A stretch of DNA of 32,237 bases from JAAZGD01 sp964489555. Its GTDB lineage: Bacteria; Bacillota; Clostridia; Peptostreptococcales; Anaerovoracaceae. Numbering within the stretch: the first letter of the stretch is position 1; each line of letters begins with the position of its first letter. Shown one piece after another: positions 23,899 to 30,363 of this stretch. The position numbers were made by a program, and so were the translations under genes. The notes beneath the pieces were generated by a model. The model made no database searches. It was not told the origin of the DNA and saw only the letters and a program-made list of their open reading frames with translations. The stretch is from the NCBI GenBank assembly GCA_964489555.1, contig CAZAZF010000016.1:1-32237 (forward strand), given 5' to 3'.

Positions 23899-23924
23899 TA
23901 CTAGAATGGAAGAAAGGTGAGAGA

Positions 23925-24509
23925 ATGAAACAGGAATCCAGTCAGGTTGCCCAAACCAAAGAACGCCTGAGAAACGCATTTTTTGAATTGTATGCCGCTA
24001 AAAAAATTGAACATATCAGTATTAAGGAAATCGCCGATTTGGCCCAATTAAATCGAGGGACTTTCTATGTGTATTATAGGGACATTTATGACCTATTGGA
24101 GAAAACGGAAGACGAATTGATTCTGGAACTGGTCAACATGATCGAAGATGTGATTCCGCCACTCCTTAGAGATGACAACTTGGGACCATTTTTGCCACCC
24201 GTAGCCTTCTACAACCGGAACAAAAAAATCTTACAGGTATTGTTGGGCCCCACCGGCGACCCTCACTTTGTCCACAAGATCAAAGGGATTGTAAAGAATA
24301 CCGTCCAGGAAATCTTCCGTCGGGAAAACATTCCTCCCGCCAAAAATATGGAATATGTGGTTGAATACATTGCCTCTGCCCAAATCGGAATCATCTCTTA
24401 CTGGATGGTGGAAAAAGACATGGCCCTTCCCGTGGAGGAACTGGGAGAAATGATTAAGCATATCATCCTGCACGGCCCCGTTAATTACTTGCTAAATGCA
24501 GACGATTAA
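23925..24509 (+). CDS. TetR-family transcriptional regulator
   Basis: A 194-residue regulator. The N-terminal TetR HTH reads KERLRNAFFELYAAKKIEHISIKEIADLAQLNRGTFYVYYRDIYDLLEK, given here in part: ISIKEIADLAQLNRGTFYVY is the recognition region. The C-terminal ligand domain is of the TetR_C_8-like type, with a C-terminal helix bundle ending VNYLLNADD. The ATG at 23925 follows AAAGGTGA. It is divergent from the ABC exporter operon, the classic arrangement for a repressor released by an exported compound, and it is followed by a hairpin shared with the convergent gene. Confidence 0.9.
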   Translation: MKQESSQVAQTKERLRNAFFELYAAKKIEHISIKEIADLAQLNRGTFYVYYRDIYDLLEKTEDELILELVNMIEDVIPPLLRDDNLGPFLPPVAFYNRNKKILQVLLGPTGDPHFVHKIKGIVKNTVQEIFRRENIPPAKNMEYVVEYIASAQIGIISYWMVEKDMALPVEELGEMIKHIILHGPVNYLLNADD

Positions 24510-24532
24510 TCTACTTATATATAACTTGTATA

Positions 24533-24564
24533 AAAAGGTATAATGCCCCAGGATCATACCTTTT
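24533..24564. terminator. Bidirectional terminator between TetR and the nucleotidyltransferase gene
   Basis: Arms AAAAGGTAT and ATACCTTTT around a 14-base loop. A/T runs flank both sides, so it can end both convergent transcripts. It also marks the point where the sequence changes to AT-richer accessory DNA. Confidence 0.7.
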
Positions 24565-25322
24565 CATCCGTCTAAACCGTATGTTTTCCTAAAATCCCTT
24601 ATCCATTCACTTATACTCTGTTCTCTTATTCCCAAGCCATAAAGGTCAATATCTTCCTCACACATTTCGTCAACAAACCACTTTATATCACCTAAAATAT
24701 CTTCATTGATTTGAATCGTAAGGTTCCCTGGCAAAGTGGTAAAAAGTCTAATCACATCATTGCGATGCTTTCTGATTTCTCTATCGCTAGTTTCTTCTCC
24801 TCTATTTTTCTTCATTACCATATCTTGATACGCTTTGCACTTAAAAACTATGATGTATTCTGTTTTAAGAACAGGGATGCCATCAATTATTTCTCTTCCC
24901 TCGGTAAGAAGGTGATAATACGCGTCATCTAACATAATGGCGGATAAACAAGAAACATCCTCTTCCAACTGAATGGGACCTATATGTTGATCCCCATTCA
25001 CTAATAAATCCGATCTTTTTGAGAACAGTTCAATCATATGCGAGTATCTTTGATTTTCGGGTTTTTGAAACCGATATAAAACTGGACTGCCATTAAGTCT
25101 TGACTTTACTTCATATCCACCACTGTTTATAAACTCCCAAAAGTTTTCTGCAAAACCCTTAGTTAGCGCCTCCACAATTAGAACCATATCAAAGTCTTTT
25201 GTTGCTCGAAAATCAAACCCTTGGTCTGATGAAATAATATCGCAGGCAGCACCTCCAATGAGTATGTATTCGTCTTCATAACCTTGAAAGCTTTCACGAA
25301 AAATATCGAGCCCTCTAATCAT
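24564..25322 (-). CDS. Nucleotidyltransferase-fold protein, AbiEii-like toxin candidate
   Basis: A 252-residue protein. The N-terminal block YILIGGAACDIISSDQG followed by ATKDFDMVLIV matches the nucleotidyltransferase core of the AbiEii/MNT group (GGxA then TxDxD, here KDFD). The later EYIIVFKCKAYQDMVMKKNRGEE resembles the conserved Lys-rich helix of such enzymes. In known type IV toxin-antitoxin systems this subunit transfers nucleotides to tRNA or another target. It starts eight bases inside the upstream gene, so the two are translationally coupled, and this gene is the second in the operon as in abiE. A housekeeping nucleotidyltransferase is less likely in this setting. Confidence 0.6.
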   Translation of the reverse strand: MIRGLDIFRESFQGYEDEYILIGGAACDIISSDQGFDFRATKDFDMVLIVEALTKGFAENFWEFINSGGYEVKSRLNGSPVLYRFQKPENQRYSHMIELFSKRSDLLVNGDQHIGPIQLEEDVSCLSAIMLDDAYYHLLTEGREIIDGIPVLKTEYIIVFKCKAYQDMVMKKNRGEETSDREIRKHRNDVIRLFTTLPGNLTIQINEDILGDIKWFVDEMCEEDIDLYGLGIREQSISEWIRDFRKTYGLDG

Positions 25323-26274
25323 GATAACCCCCCAACAATTCTTCCAGTGCTAATTGGATTCGCTCATCCTTAAAATCTCGCATGTATGCAAACAAAGATA
25401 TTGGGTCTGCAACACCTTCTCTCATTAGTTTTTCGGGGTCGTAGGTCCACAGTTCAAGCTCGGAAACTCCTTCATGAATTAATGGCTCCTCTTCAGTATA
25501 AATATGCTCATCTATATCTATGTTTTTCTTGTAGATGGCATAGGTTTTCATTGTTGGTTCAGAAATCATCGTCCCCTTTGATAAGGCATACTCGCCAGAA
25601 GGAATGCCGCCTTTTATTTTCTCACTAGGTGCATATACTGTTTTCCCAAAGGGTTTCCTTAGGTAAATCTTTCCTTCCTCAAATAATTCTTTCCCTTCAT
25701 AAATCGGTAAAATGTACTTTCCTACCCCCATTTTCTTAACACTAATCAACTTCAAATCGACGAGCTCCTGAACGCTTCGCGATACCGTCATCGGATTGAT
25801 GTTGCTCTCTTTAGCCAAATCTGACAAACTCTTTCCAAAGAATGATTTTCTATAACATAGTTGTATGAATAAACTCTGCGTTGAAGGAGAAAAAACTCTT
25901 TTGCTCCTTTCTATTTTCTTTTTGCCCTTTTTTAGAAAAATCCCAATATATGGAAGATAAATCTGTTTGCCCGAGGCAACAAAAGGAATGTTATGACTTA
26001 CAAGATTTCGAATTTGATTTGCCGACAATTCCTCCACCCAAAGCACCCCTTCACTGCCTAGCTCGATTCTTATTCTTTCAAGGTGTTTTCTAATCTTTGG
26101 GATTTGTTGTATCGTATTTTTAACTCTCAACAACACTAATACCTCTCCCAAAATTTCCATGGAATATAAATCATACTCCTCTTTGAAAAATAACGGGAGA
26201 GAAAGTAGGTCATCTTCATTAATTTTATCAACCTTGACATCCAGCCCAAAGGTTTCTCTCAAATAGTTTTCCAT
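25315..26274 (-). CDS. Winged-helix regulator, AbiEi-like antitoxin candidate
   Basis: A 319-residue protein. The N-terminal 120 residues form an unrecognised alpha/beta domain (LSANQIRNLVSHNIPFVASG, KQIYLPYIGIFLKKG). A MarR/winged helix follows at about residues 130-190 (SLSDLAKESNINPMTVSRSV, QELVDLKLISVKKMG). The C-terminal 120 residues are acidic and end LALEELLGGYHD. The order of DNA-binding protein then nucleotidyltransferase, the eight-base overlap and the palindromic promoter point to an AbiE-type (type IV) toxin-antitoxin operon with autoregulation. The HTH lies in the middle rather than at the N-terminus as in classic AbiEi, so the family assignment is tentative. Confidence 0.55.
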   Translation of the reverse strand: MENYLRETFGLDVKVDKINEDDLLSLPLFFKEEYDLYSMEILGEVLVLLRVKNTIQQIPKIRKHLERIRIELGSEGVLWVEELSANQIRNLVSHNIPFVASGKQIYLPYIGIFLKKGKKKIERSKRVFSPSTQSLFIQLCYRKSFFGKSLSDLAKESNINPMTVSRSVQELVDLKLISVKKMGVGKYILPIYEGKELFEEGKIYLRKPFGKTVYAPSEKIKGGIPSGEYALSKGTMISEPTMKTYAIYKKNIDIDEHIYTEEEPLIHEGVSELELWTYDPEKLMREGVADPISLFAYMRDFKDERIQLALEELLGGYHD

Positions 26275-26302
26275 TTATTCTGCATCCTAGCGTTTATTTT
26301 AT

Positions 26303-26346
26303 ATTCTAACATTATTTATGTTAGAATGCAATATTTATGTTATAAT
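26303..26346 (-). promoter_or_regulatory. Palindromic operator and promoter of the AbiE-like operon
   Basis: A perfect inverted repeat ATTCTAACAT-TATTT-ATGTTAGAAT (26303-26327) covers the spacer and -10 box of a minus-strand promoter: TTGCAT (26331-26326), 17 bases, TAGAAT (26308-26303). A third half-site with one mismatch, ATGTTATAAT, lies at 26337-26346. This is the layout expected for cooperative autorepression by the winged-helix protein. Confidence 0.7.
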
Positions 26347-26873
26347 AAAATTCGAGCAACCTGCAGGGATACTACTTTTTCTCCGTCATATACCTCTTGT
26401 CTTCCCACTTCAGCAAATCCAAACTTTTCATGAAACTTGAGGGAAACCGGGTTGGGAGGCTGAATATCTATTTCGGCAGTTACGATGGGAACCCGGGATT
26501 CTTTGGCATATCGAAACACTTCTTCATACAACACTTTCCCTAAACCAACGCTTTGAGCACTTAAATCCACCACCACCCGATCCACATACAGGAATTTTTC
26601 ATAATTTCCCTGAAACCACTGGTAATTCACACTTTCATAATTGGCCCCTTCCCGAAATGCCAAACAAAAGGCAGCCACCTTTCCGTCCACCAGCACTACT
26701 TTATGAAAATCCGATTCGCCATCTAGCCTTTCCAGTTTTTCCATAGTTAAGGGCGAAAGAAAGTGAACAGACTCCTGGTTCATTCGTAGAACTTCCGGAA
26801 AATCCTCTGGCAAAGCATCCCTGATTTCAATCGGGCCTTTTCCAACTTTTAATATACGATTATCGTTAACCAT
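26340..26873 (-). CDS. GNAT-family N-acetyltransferase
   Basis: A 177-residue acetyl-CoA-dependent transferase. The N-terminal IEIRDALPEDFPEVLRMNQE is the usual first GNAT strand and helix. The acetyl-CoA loop is VDLSAQSVGLGKVLYEEVFRYA, with SVGLGK in place of the QxxGxG/A motif, and the terminal motif is NPVSLKFHEKFGFAEVG. GGAGGAT precedes the ATG. The gene ends inside the AbiE-like operator region, so the two are close but separately started. The substrate is unknown. It resembles uncharacterised chromosomal GNATs more than known antibiotic-resistance enzymes. Confidence 0.88.
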   Translation of the reverse strand: MVNDNRILKVGKGPIEIRDALPEDFPEVLRMNQESVHFLSPLTMEKLERLDGESDFHKVVLVDGKVAAFCLAFREGANYESVNYQWFQGNYEKFLYVDRVVVDLSAQSVGLGKVLYEEVFRYAKESRVPIVTAEIDIQPPNPVSLKFHEKFGFAEVGRQEVYDGEKVVSLQVARILL

Positions 26874-27033
26874 AACATCCTCCTTGTCTCCATTTCATTG
26901 ATAGTTTTTCCAGTGTTGTGCGAACAATTTGTATGCCATATCACACGTTTTGGCCCTAGAAACACATACTGGAATTCCCTTTCATTCTTCAGGCGCCACT
27001 AGTAATTCACAGTTGGTTCAAAATCCACTAATG

Positions 27034-27822
27034 CTATTTGATATCATGACTTTTGAGCTTCCTGAAAAAAGTGCGTCTGCTCACACCTAACTTGGTAGCG
27101 GCTTCCTCTGGTGTTAGCTTGCCTTTTCTGTACTGGTTTATAACTTCAATAAGCTTTGTGTCGTCAATTGGAACTGGTGTCCTGCCACGATAATTCCCCT
27201 TGGCCGCGGATGCCTTAATACCTTTCGCTCTGTGCGTGTCAATATAACTCTTTTCCTTTTTGTATAGGCTAATCAAAATAGAATAGTAGGAATTTCTGTT
27301 GCTATCGTCAATCAGAAAATTGGGGCCTTTGATATCATCACCGGCGCAAATCCCACGAAGGAGACGCTGAATTATTGAAGCAGATCTCGGCTCCTCCCTC
27401 TCTATTTCTGCATAGTCCACACAACATTTATTATCATTGGCTCCCCAGCGCACTACATATAGCCGGTCTCCACTGTATCTGGTCTTTGTCCGAATCAACC
27501 ATTCCAACCTGTTCAGGTAATTCATGTTACATTCTTCCAGCAATTCCCAAAGATCCTCCCGATTTTCTCCGGGTGTCCGTTCACTGATAAATACAGGCGT
27601 TGTGTTCCTGCGCACATACTGAGACTTCCTGAGATCAATATCCAATCCGGGAATTCCCTGAAACAAATCCGTTGTCAGCAAATCAATTACACTGTAGTTC
27701 GGTGTAAAAGTATATGAAAAGCTGTCATCTTCATACAACACATATTCTAATTTTGAAACTCTATAGGAAAATCCCAAATCGTCATCCAGGCAAACCATTG
27801 CCGTTGTAGTTATCTGCTTCAT
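27034..27822 (-). CDS. Protein with resolvase-type C-terminal HTH and unknown N-terminal domain
   Basis: A 262-residue protein. The C-terminal 55 residues, from AAKGNYRGRTPVPID to LGVSRRTFFRKLKS, match the linker and DNA-binding HTH that end Tn3-type serine resolvases, including the KG-YRGR-P hinge and the EAATKLGVSRRTF helix-turn-helix. The first 180 residues are not a serine recombinase domain: there is no YxRVS motif near the N-terminus and the region (YEDDSFSYTFTPNYSVIDLL, VRRNTTPVFISERTPGE) is unfamiliar. It may be a derived recombinase partner or a transcription factor built from a resolvase HTH. The RBS is AGAGGAT. Confidence 0.6.
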   Translation of the reverse strand: MKQITTTAMVCLDDDLGFSYRVSKLEYVLYEDDSFSYTFTPNYSVIDLLTTDLFQGIPGLDIDLRKSQYVRRNTTPVFISERTPGENREDLWELLEECNMNYLNRLEWLIRTKTRYSGDRLYVVRWGANDNKCCVDYAEIEREEPRSASIIQRLLRGICAGDDIKGPNFLIDDSNRNSYYSILISLYKKEKSYIDTHRAKGIKASAAKGNYRGRTPVPIDDTKLIEVINQYRKGKLTPEEAATKLGVSRRTFFRKLKSHDIK

Positions 27823-27858
27823 TTTGTATCCTCTGCTAGTAATTCGAATGATTCTTTT

Positions 27859-27864
27859 ATTATA
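27859..27864 (-). promoter_or_regulatory. -10 element upstream of the resolvase-HTH gene
   Basis: TATAAT on the minus strand, 37 bases upstream of the ATG at 27822. The -35 region is poor. Confidence 0.4.
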
Positions 27865-27886
27865 AGCTCAAACCGTGCCGAAAGCA

Positions 27887-27908
27887 TGTGATAAAGCATT
27901 GTATCACA
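27887..27908. promoter_or_regulatory. Inverted repeat upstream of the resolvase-HTH gene
   Basis: TGTGATA, 8 bases, TATCACA, located just upstream of the -10 element and -35 region. It could be an operator for the gene product itself. The spacing rules out a standard CRP site. Confidence 0.45.
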
Positions 27909-27918
27909 GGGGTGTTGA

Positions 27919-28128
27919 GTGTCAATAGAATTATATTTTATTTTTGACACTATGTTTGCGGGAAGCTTGTTTGNNNNNNNNNNNNNNNNNNNNNNNNNNN
28001 NNNNNNNNNNNNNNNNNNNNNNNNNNNNNNNNNNNNNNNNNNNNNNNNNNNNNNNNNNNNNNNNNNNNNNNNNGTGTCAATAGAATTATATTTTATTTTT
28101 GACACTATGTTTGCGGGAAGCTTGTTTG
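27919..28128. repeat. Exact 55-base duplication on both sides of the scaffold gap
   Basis: Bases 27919-27973 and 28074-28128 are identical over 55 positions, and each ends or starts exactly at the run of N. A 55-base identity that stops at the gap on both sides is what a k-mer assembler leaves when two contigs overlap by one k-mer. It is an assembly feature, not a biological repeat. Confidence 0.9.
27974..28073. other. Scaffold gap of 100 N
   Basis: Exactly 100 unknown bases, the usual placeholder length. Given the flanking 55-base identity the true gap is probably zero or negative, so the sequence may continue directly after collapsing one copy. The alternative is that the join is a repeat boundary and the two sides are not neighbours. 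Confidence 0.95.
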
Positions 28129-28224
28129 CATAGGCAGTGTCATATTTAAAGTACTATTCAAATGACACTACTAGTGTCGAAAAGACGATATAAAGTAAAA
28201 TTGATTTTGTTTAAAATTGACACT
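28074..28224. repeat. Array of inverted AGTGTC/GACACT sites
   Basis: Three inverted pairs in a row: AGTGTCAA to TTGACACT (its left base falls in the gap; the full pair is visible in the left copy from 27918), AGTGTCAT to ATGACACT at 28136-28169, and AGTGTCGA to TTGACACT at 28173-28224. The first two pairs are both 34 bp and are 63 bp apart centre to centre, close to six helical turns; the third spans 52 bp. TGTC half-sites are also the core of Tn3-type resolvase res sites. No gene of credible length follows on the plus strand: a GGAGGTG sequence leads into a 7-codon frame. Confidence 0.6.
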
Positions 28225-28400
28225 TTGCTGAAGGATTACTTGGAGGTGTTGTTATGAGCGGAAAAGCCATGAGCTAACAGGCAAAATTAGGATCTGGCCA
28301 ATAAGAAGGATATGTCTGCTCAGGGCGTACTGCAAAGTTATAGGTTTAAAATAGTGACTGTTGAATATTTTGAGACCTATGTATTCCACAGCGGCAAAAC
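28225..28400. other. Non-coding stretch with no recognisable gene
   Basis: A perfect GGAGGTG (28242-28248) precedes ATG at 28255, but the frame stops after seven codons. A second short frame (28312-28404, 30 codons, MSAQGVLQSYRFKIV at its start) follows an AAGAAGG. Both look like decayed coding remnants; neither matches a family I know. Confidence 0.3.
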
Positions 28401-29771
28401 TTAATGTTGCTCTATAGCATTTTCATTCAATAAAAACTCCTGGATACCGATATAAAAAATCCCGTTATCGTCATACCATGGAATAATTTTATCTCGCACC
28501 ACAACAATTTTCTTAAAGGAATCTTTTATCCTCTTCAGAGAATTCGTTTCCTGCTCTTTCTTGTGAGGATCATCTAAATGCAGTGCCGATTGAATGTAGT
28601 AACGCTTGTTGCCATGATTTACTACAAAATCTACTTCCAGTTGATTCCTTGACCTACTTTCTTTCCCGTTATTATCTTTCTTGCTTACTAAATATTCTAC
28701 TACCCCGACATCAACATTGTATCCACGACGAATCAGATCATTATAAATGATATTTTCCATTATGTGGGGTTCCTCATACTGCCTGAAATTTAATCGTGCA
28801 TTTCTGAGCCCCATGTCAGACAAGTAGTATTTCAGAGGAGTATTAAAATACTTCGAGCCTTTTATATCATATCGCTTGGCACAATTCAAAATAAAGGCCT
28901 CCTCAAAATATTCAAGATATTTTGCTATCGTATTATGGGAAATTTTTATTTTCTTTTCCGAACTAAATCGGTTCTCTAACTTTAGCGGATTGGTCAAGGA
29001 TCCAATAGCAGAAGAAACAAAATCAAGCAATACATCAAGAACTTCCTTTTCATTTCTAATTGCATTTCGCTCAATAATATCTTTGATATAGGTTTCTTCA
29101 ATAAGATTTTTTAAGTATTTGCTTTTTTCTTCATTCGATGGTAGGGACAGAACATAGGGCATGCCGCCATATGTACAGTATTCAGTCCAAGCATTCTCTT
29201 CGCTAAACTCCGAAATAGAAAAAGGAAAAGACATCGGAGACTTCATCCCCGAATGAAGTTCTTTGTATGCCGGATAAAACTCACTGAAAGATAAAGGGAA
29301 AACTTGAATTTCATCTCCCCTGTCCCGAAACTGGGTTAGTATGTCTGACGAAAGCATTTTCGAATTACTGCCAGTAACATAAATATCTACACCCTCTATC
29401 TTCATTAAGCCAAGCACTGTATCTACGAAAGTAACCTTTTCATTCGCATTATCTACATACGGATTCCTGACCTCAGCGCATAGCTGTATCTCATCAATAA
29501 AAACATAGTAACGCTTAGATTTGTCATCTATCTTCTCTTTGATATAAGAATTAAGTTCAAATGGGTTCCTGTATCTGATATTTTCGATTTCGTCTAGTGC
29601 CAGCTCTATGATTTGATCTTCTTTAACTCCGTTCTCCAACAGATAGTTCTTGTATAATTTCGATAGCAAATACGATTTCCCACATCTCCTAATTCCAGTA
29701 ACAATCTTAACTCGTCCATTGTCCTTTTTTTCAATTAGCGCATTCAGGTATTGGTCTCTGTAGATTTTCAT
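28401..29771 (-). CDS. AAA ATPase with DUF4143 domain
   Basis: A 456-residue cytoplasmic ATPase. The AAA_14 domain opens with the Walker A KIVTGIRRCGKSYLLSKLY and has Walker B YYVFIDEIQLCAEV, sensor DIYVTGSNSKML and FPLSFSEFYPAYKE. A winged-helix and DUF4143 region follow (ISHNTIAKYLEYFEEAFILN, KYYLSDMGLRNARLNFRQ, QLEVDFVVNHGNKRYYIQ), the last resembling a degenerate restriction-endonuclease-like core (EVDFVV). The ATG at 29771 has GAGGTG six bases upstream. The function of this very common family is poorly known; frequent placement in accessory islands suggests defence or mobile-element biology. It lies alone behind an elaborate repeat-flanked promoter. Confidence 0.9.
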   Translation of the reverse strand: MKIYRDQYLNALIEKKDNGRVKIVTGIRRCGKSYLLSKLYKNYLLENGVKEDQIIELALDEIENIRYRNPFELNSYIKEKIDDKSKRYYVFIDEIQLCAEVRNPYVDNANEKVTFVDTVLGLMKIEGVDIYVTGSNSKMLSSDILTQFRDRGDEIQVFPLSFSEFYPAYKELHSGMKSPMSFPFSISEFSEENAWTEYCTYGGMPYVLSLPSNEEKSKYLKNLIEETYIKDIIERNAIRNEKEVLDVLLDFVSSAIGSLTNPLKLENRFSSEKKIKISHNTIAKYLEYFEEAFILNCAKRYDIKGSKYFNTPLKYYLSDMGLRNARLNFRQYEEPHIMENIIYNDLIRRGYNVDVGVVEYLVSKKDNNGKESRSRNQLEVDFVVNHGNKRYYIQSALHLDDPHKKEQETNSLKRIKDSFKKIVVVRDKIIPWYDDNGIFYIGIQEFLLNENAIEQH

Positions 29772-29794
29772 AATCATCACCTCACAAACGAACT

Positions 29795-29901
29795 ATTTGT
29801 GCTACATGTCACACTTTTTGTTCGTAGTTATTCTATCACGTGATAATCAATAAGACAATGGGATGCAAACAATTTGTGCTACATGTAACACTTTTTGTTC
29901 G
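29795..29901. repeat. Duplicated 30-bp motif flanking the promoter of the DUF4143 gene
   Basis: Copies at 29795-29824 and 29872-29901, 29 of 30 bases identical (ATTTGTGCTACATGT, then C or A, then ACACTTTTTGTTCG), 77 bases apart. The first copy lies within 30 bases of the start codon and the second just upstream of the -35 box, so they bracket the promoter. Each contains ACATGT with TGTG/CACA arms, suggesting a protein-binding site. Confidence 0.8.
29830..29858 (-). promoter_or_regulatory. Promoter of the DUF4143 gene with a central palindrome
   Basis: TTGTCT (29858-29853), a 17-base spacer and TAGAAT (29835-29830) on the minus strand. The perfect 12-base palindrome TATCACGTGATA (29834-29845) overlaps the -10 box and half the spacer, an expected repressor position. 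Confidence 0.6.
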
Positions 29902-29932
29902 CAGGACATGGCGATACAGATCATATTGGTGA

Positions 29933-30114
29933 TTAGCACCTACAACAAAACCGTGCAATATCATACCCCCAAACAGTCGGATTATTGTGAATGTCAATGA
30001 ATTTCTTATACTGTTTCTCTTGCTTCATTTCAGCGCTCTTTTCAGTTTTTCTAGAATGCGTTCAATATCTTTAAACTGCCCCTCTAGTTGCCTTCTACGT
30101 TTTATCCTTATAAC
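29933..30114 (-). pseudogene. Remnant of an overlapping two-gene operon
   Basis: On the minus strand an open stretch without a start codon (30025-30114) encodes a charged helix ending LEGQFKDIERILEKLKRALK, and its TGA overlaps the ATG of a 31-codon frame (29933-30028) starting MKQEKQYKKFIDIHNN. The ATGA overlap and sensible helix composition look like the end of one gene and the beginning of the next after deletions. I do not recognise either. The rest of the 29,936-30,363 interval holds nothing else I can support. Confidence 0.35.
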
Positions 30115-30363
30115 TTAATCTTCTACCTCCTCCTTCTAATATCGAACATTACTCTATTCTTTCATTAGTTCTTGTAAGATAAATTTATAATATCCTATTG
30201 AACCTACATTGCAAAATTTATATTATTTGGTAGGCTATTGTCAGCAAGAAGCGAATTCTTGGGTTGATAAGGCCATAATAGCATATATTTTGAAATTATT
30301 TCTCAATTTCATTGCTTTTTTTAAGAACATGGAATACACTATTAGTTGAAAGGGGGGATTCCT

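Noticed and set aside
27887..27908. CRP-type site
   Set aside because: CRP sites are TGTGA-N6-TCACA; here the separation between TGTGA and TCACA is 12 bases.
28074..28224. CRISPR-like repeat array
   Set aside because: The repeated element is only 6-8 bases and alternates in orientation; there are no regular repeat-spacer units and no cas genes.
28312..28404. 30-codon plus-strand frame as a gene
   Set aside because: It sits in a decayed stretch, overlaps the end of the DUF4143 gene and resembles nothing I know; mentioned only as a remnant.
30346..30363. TTG start for the RloA-like gene
   Set aside because: The AAAGGGGGG RBS lies downstream of this TTG and is correctly spaced for the ATG at 30364.
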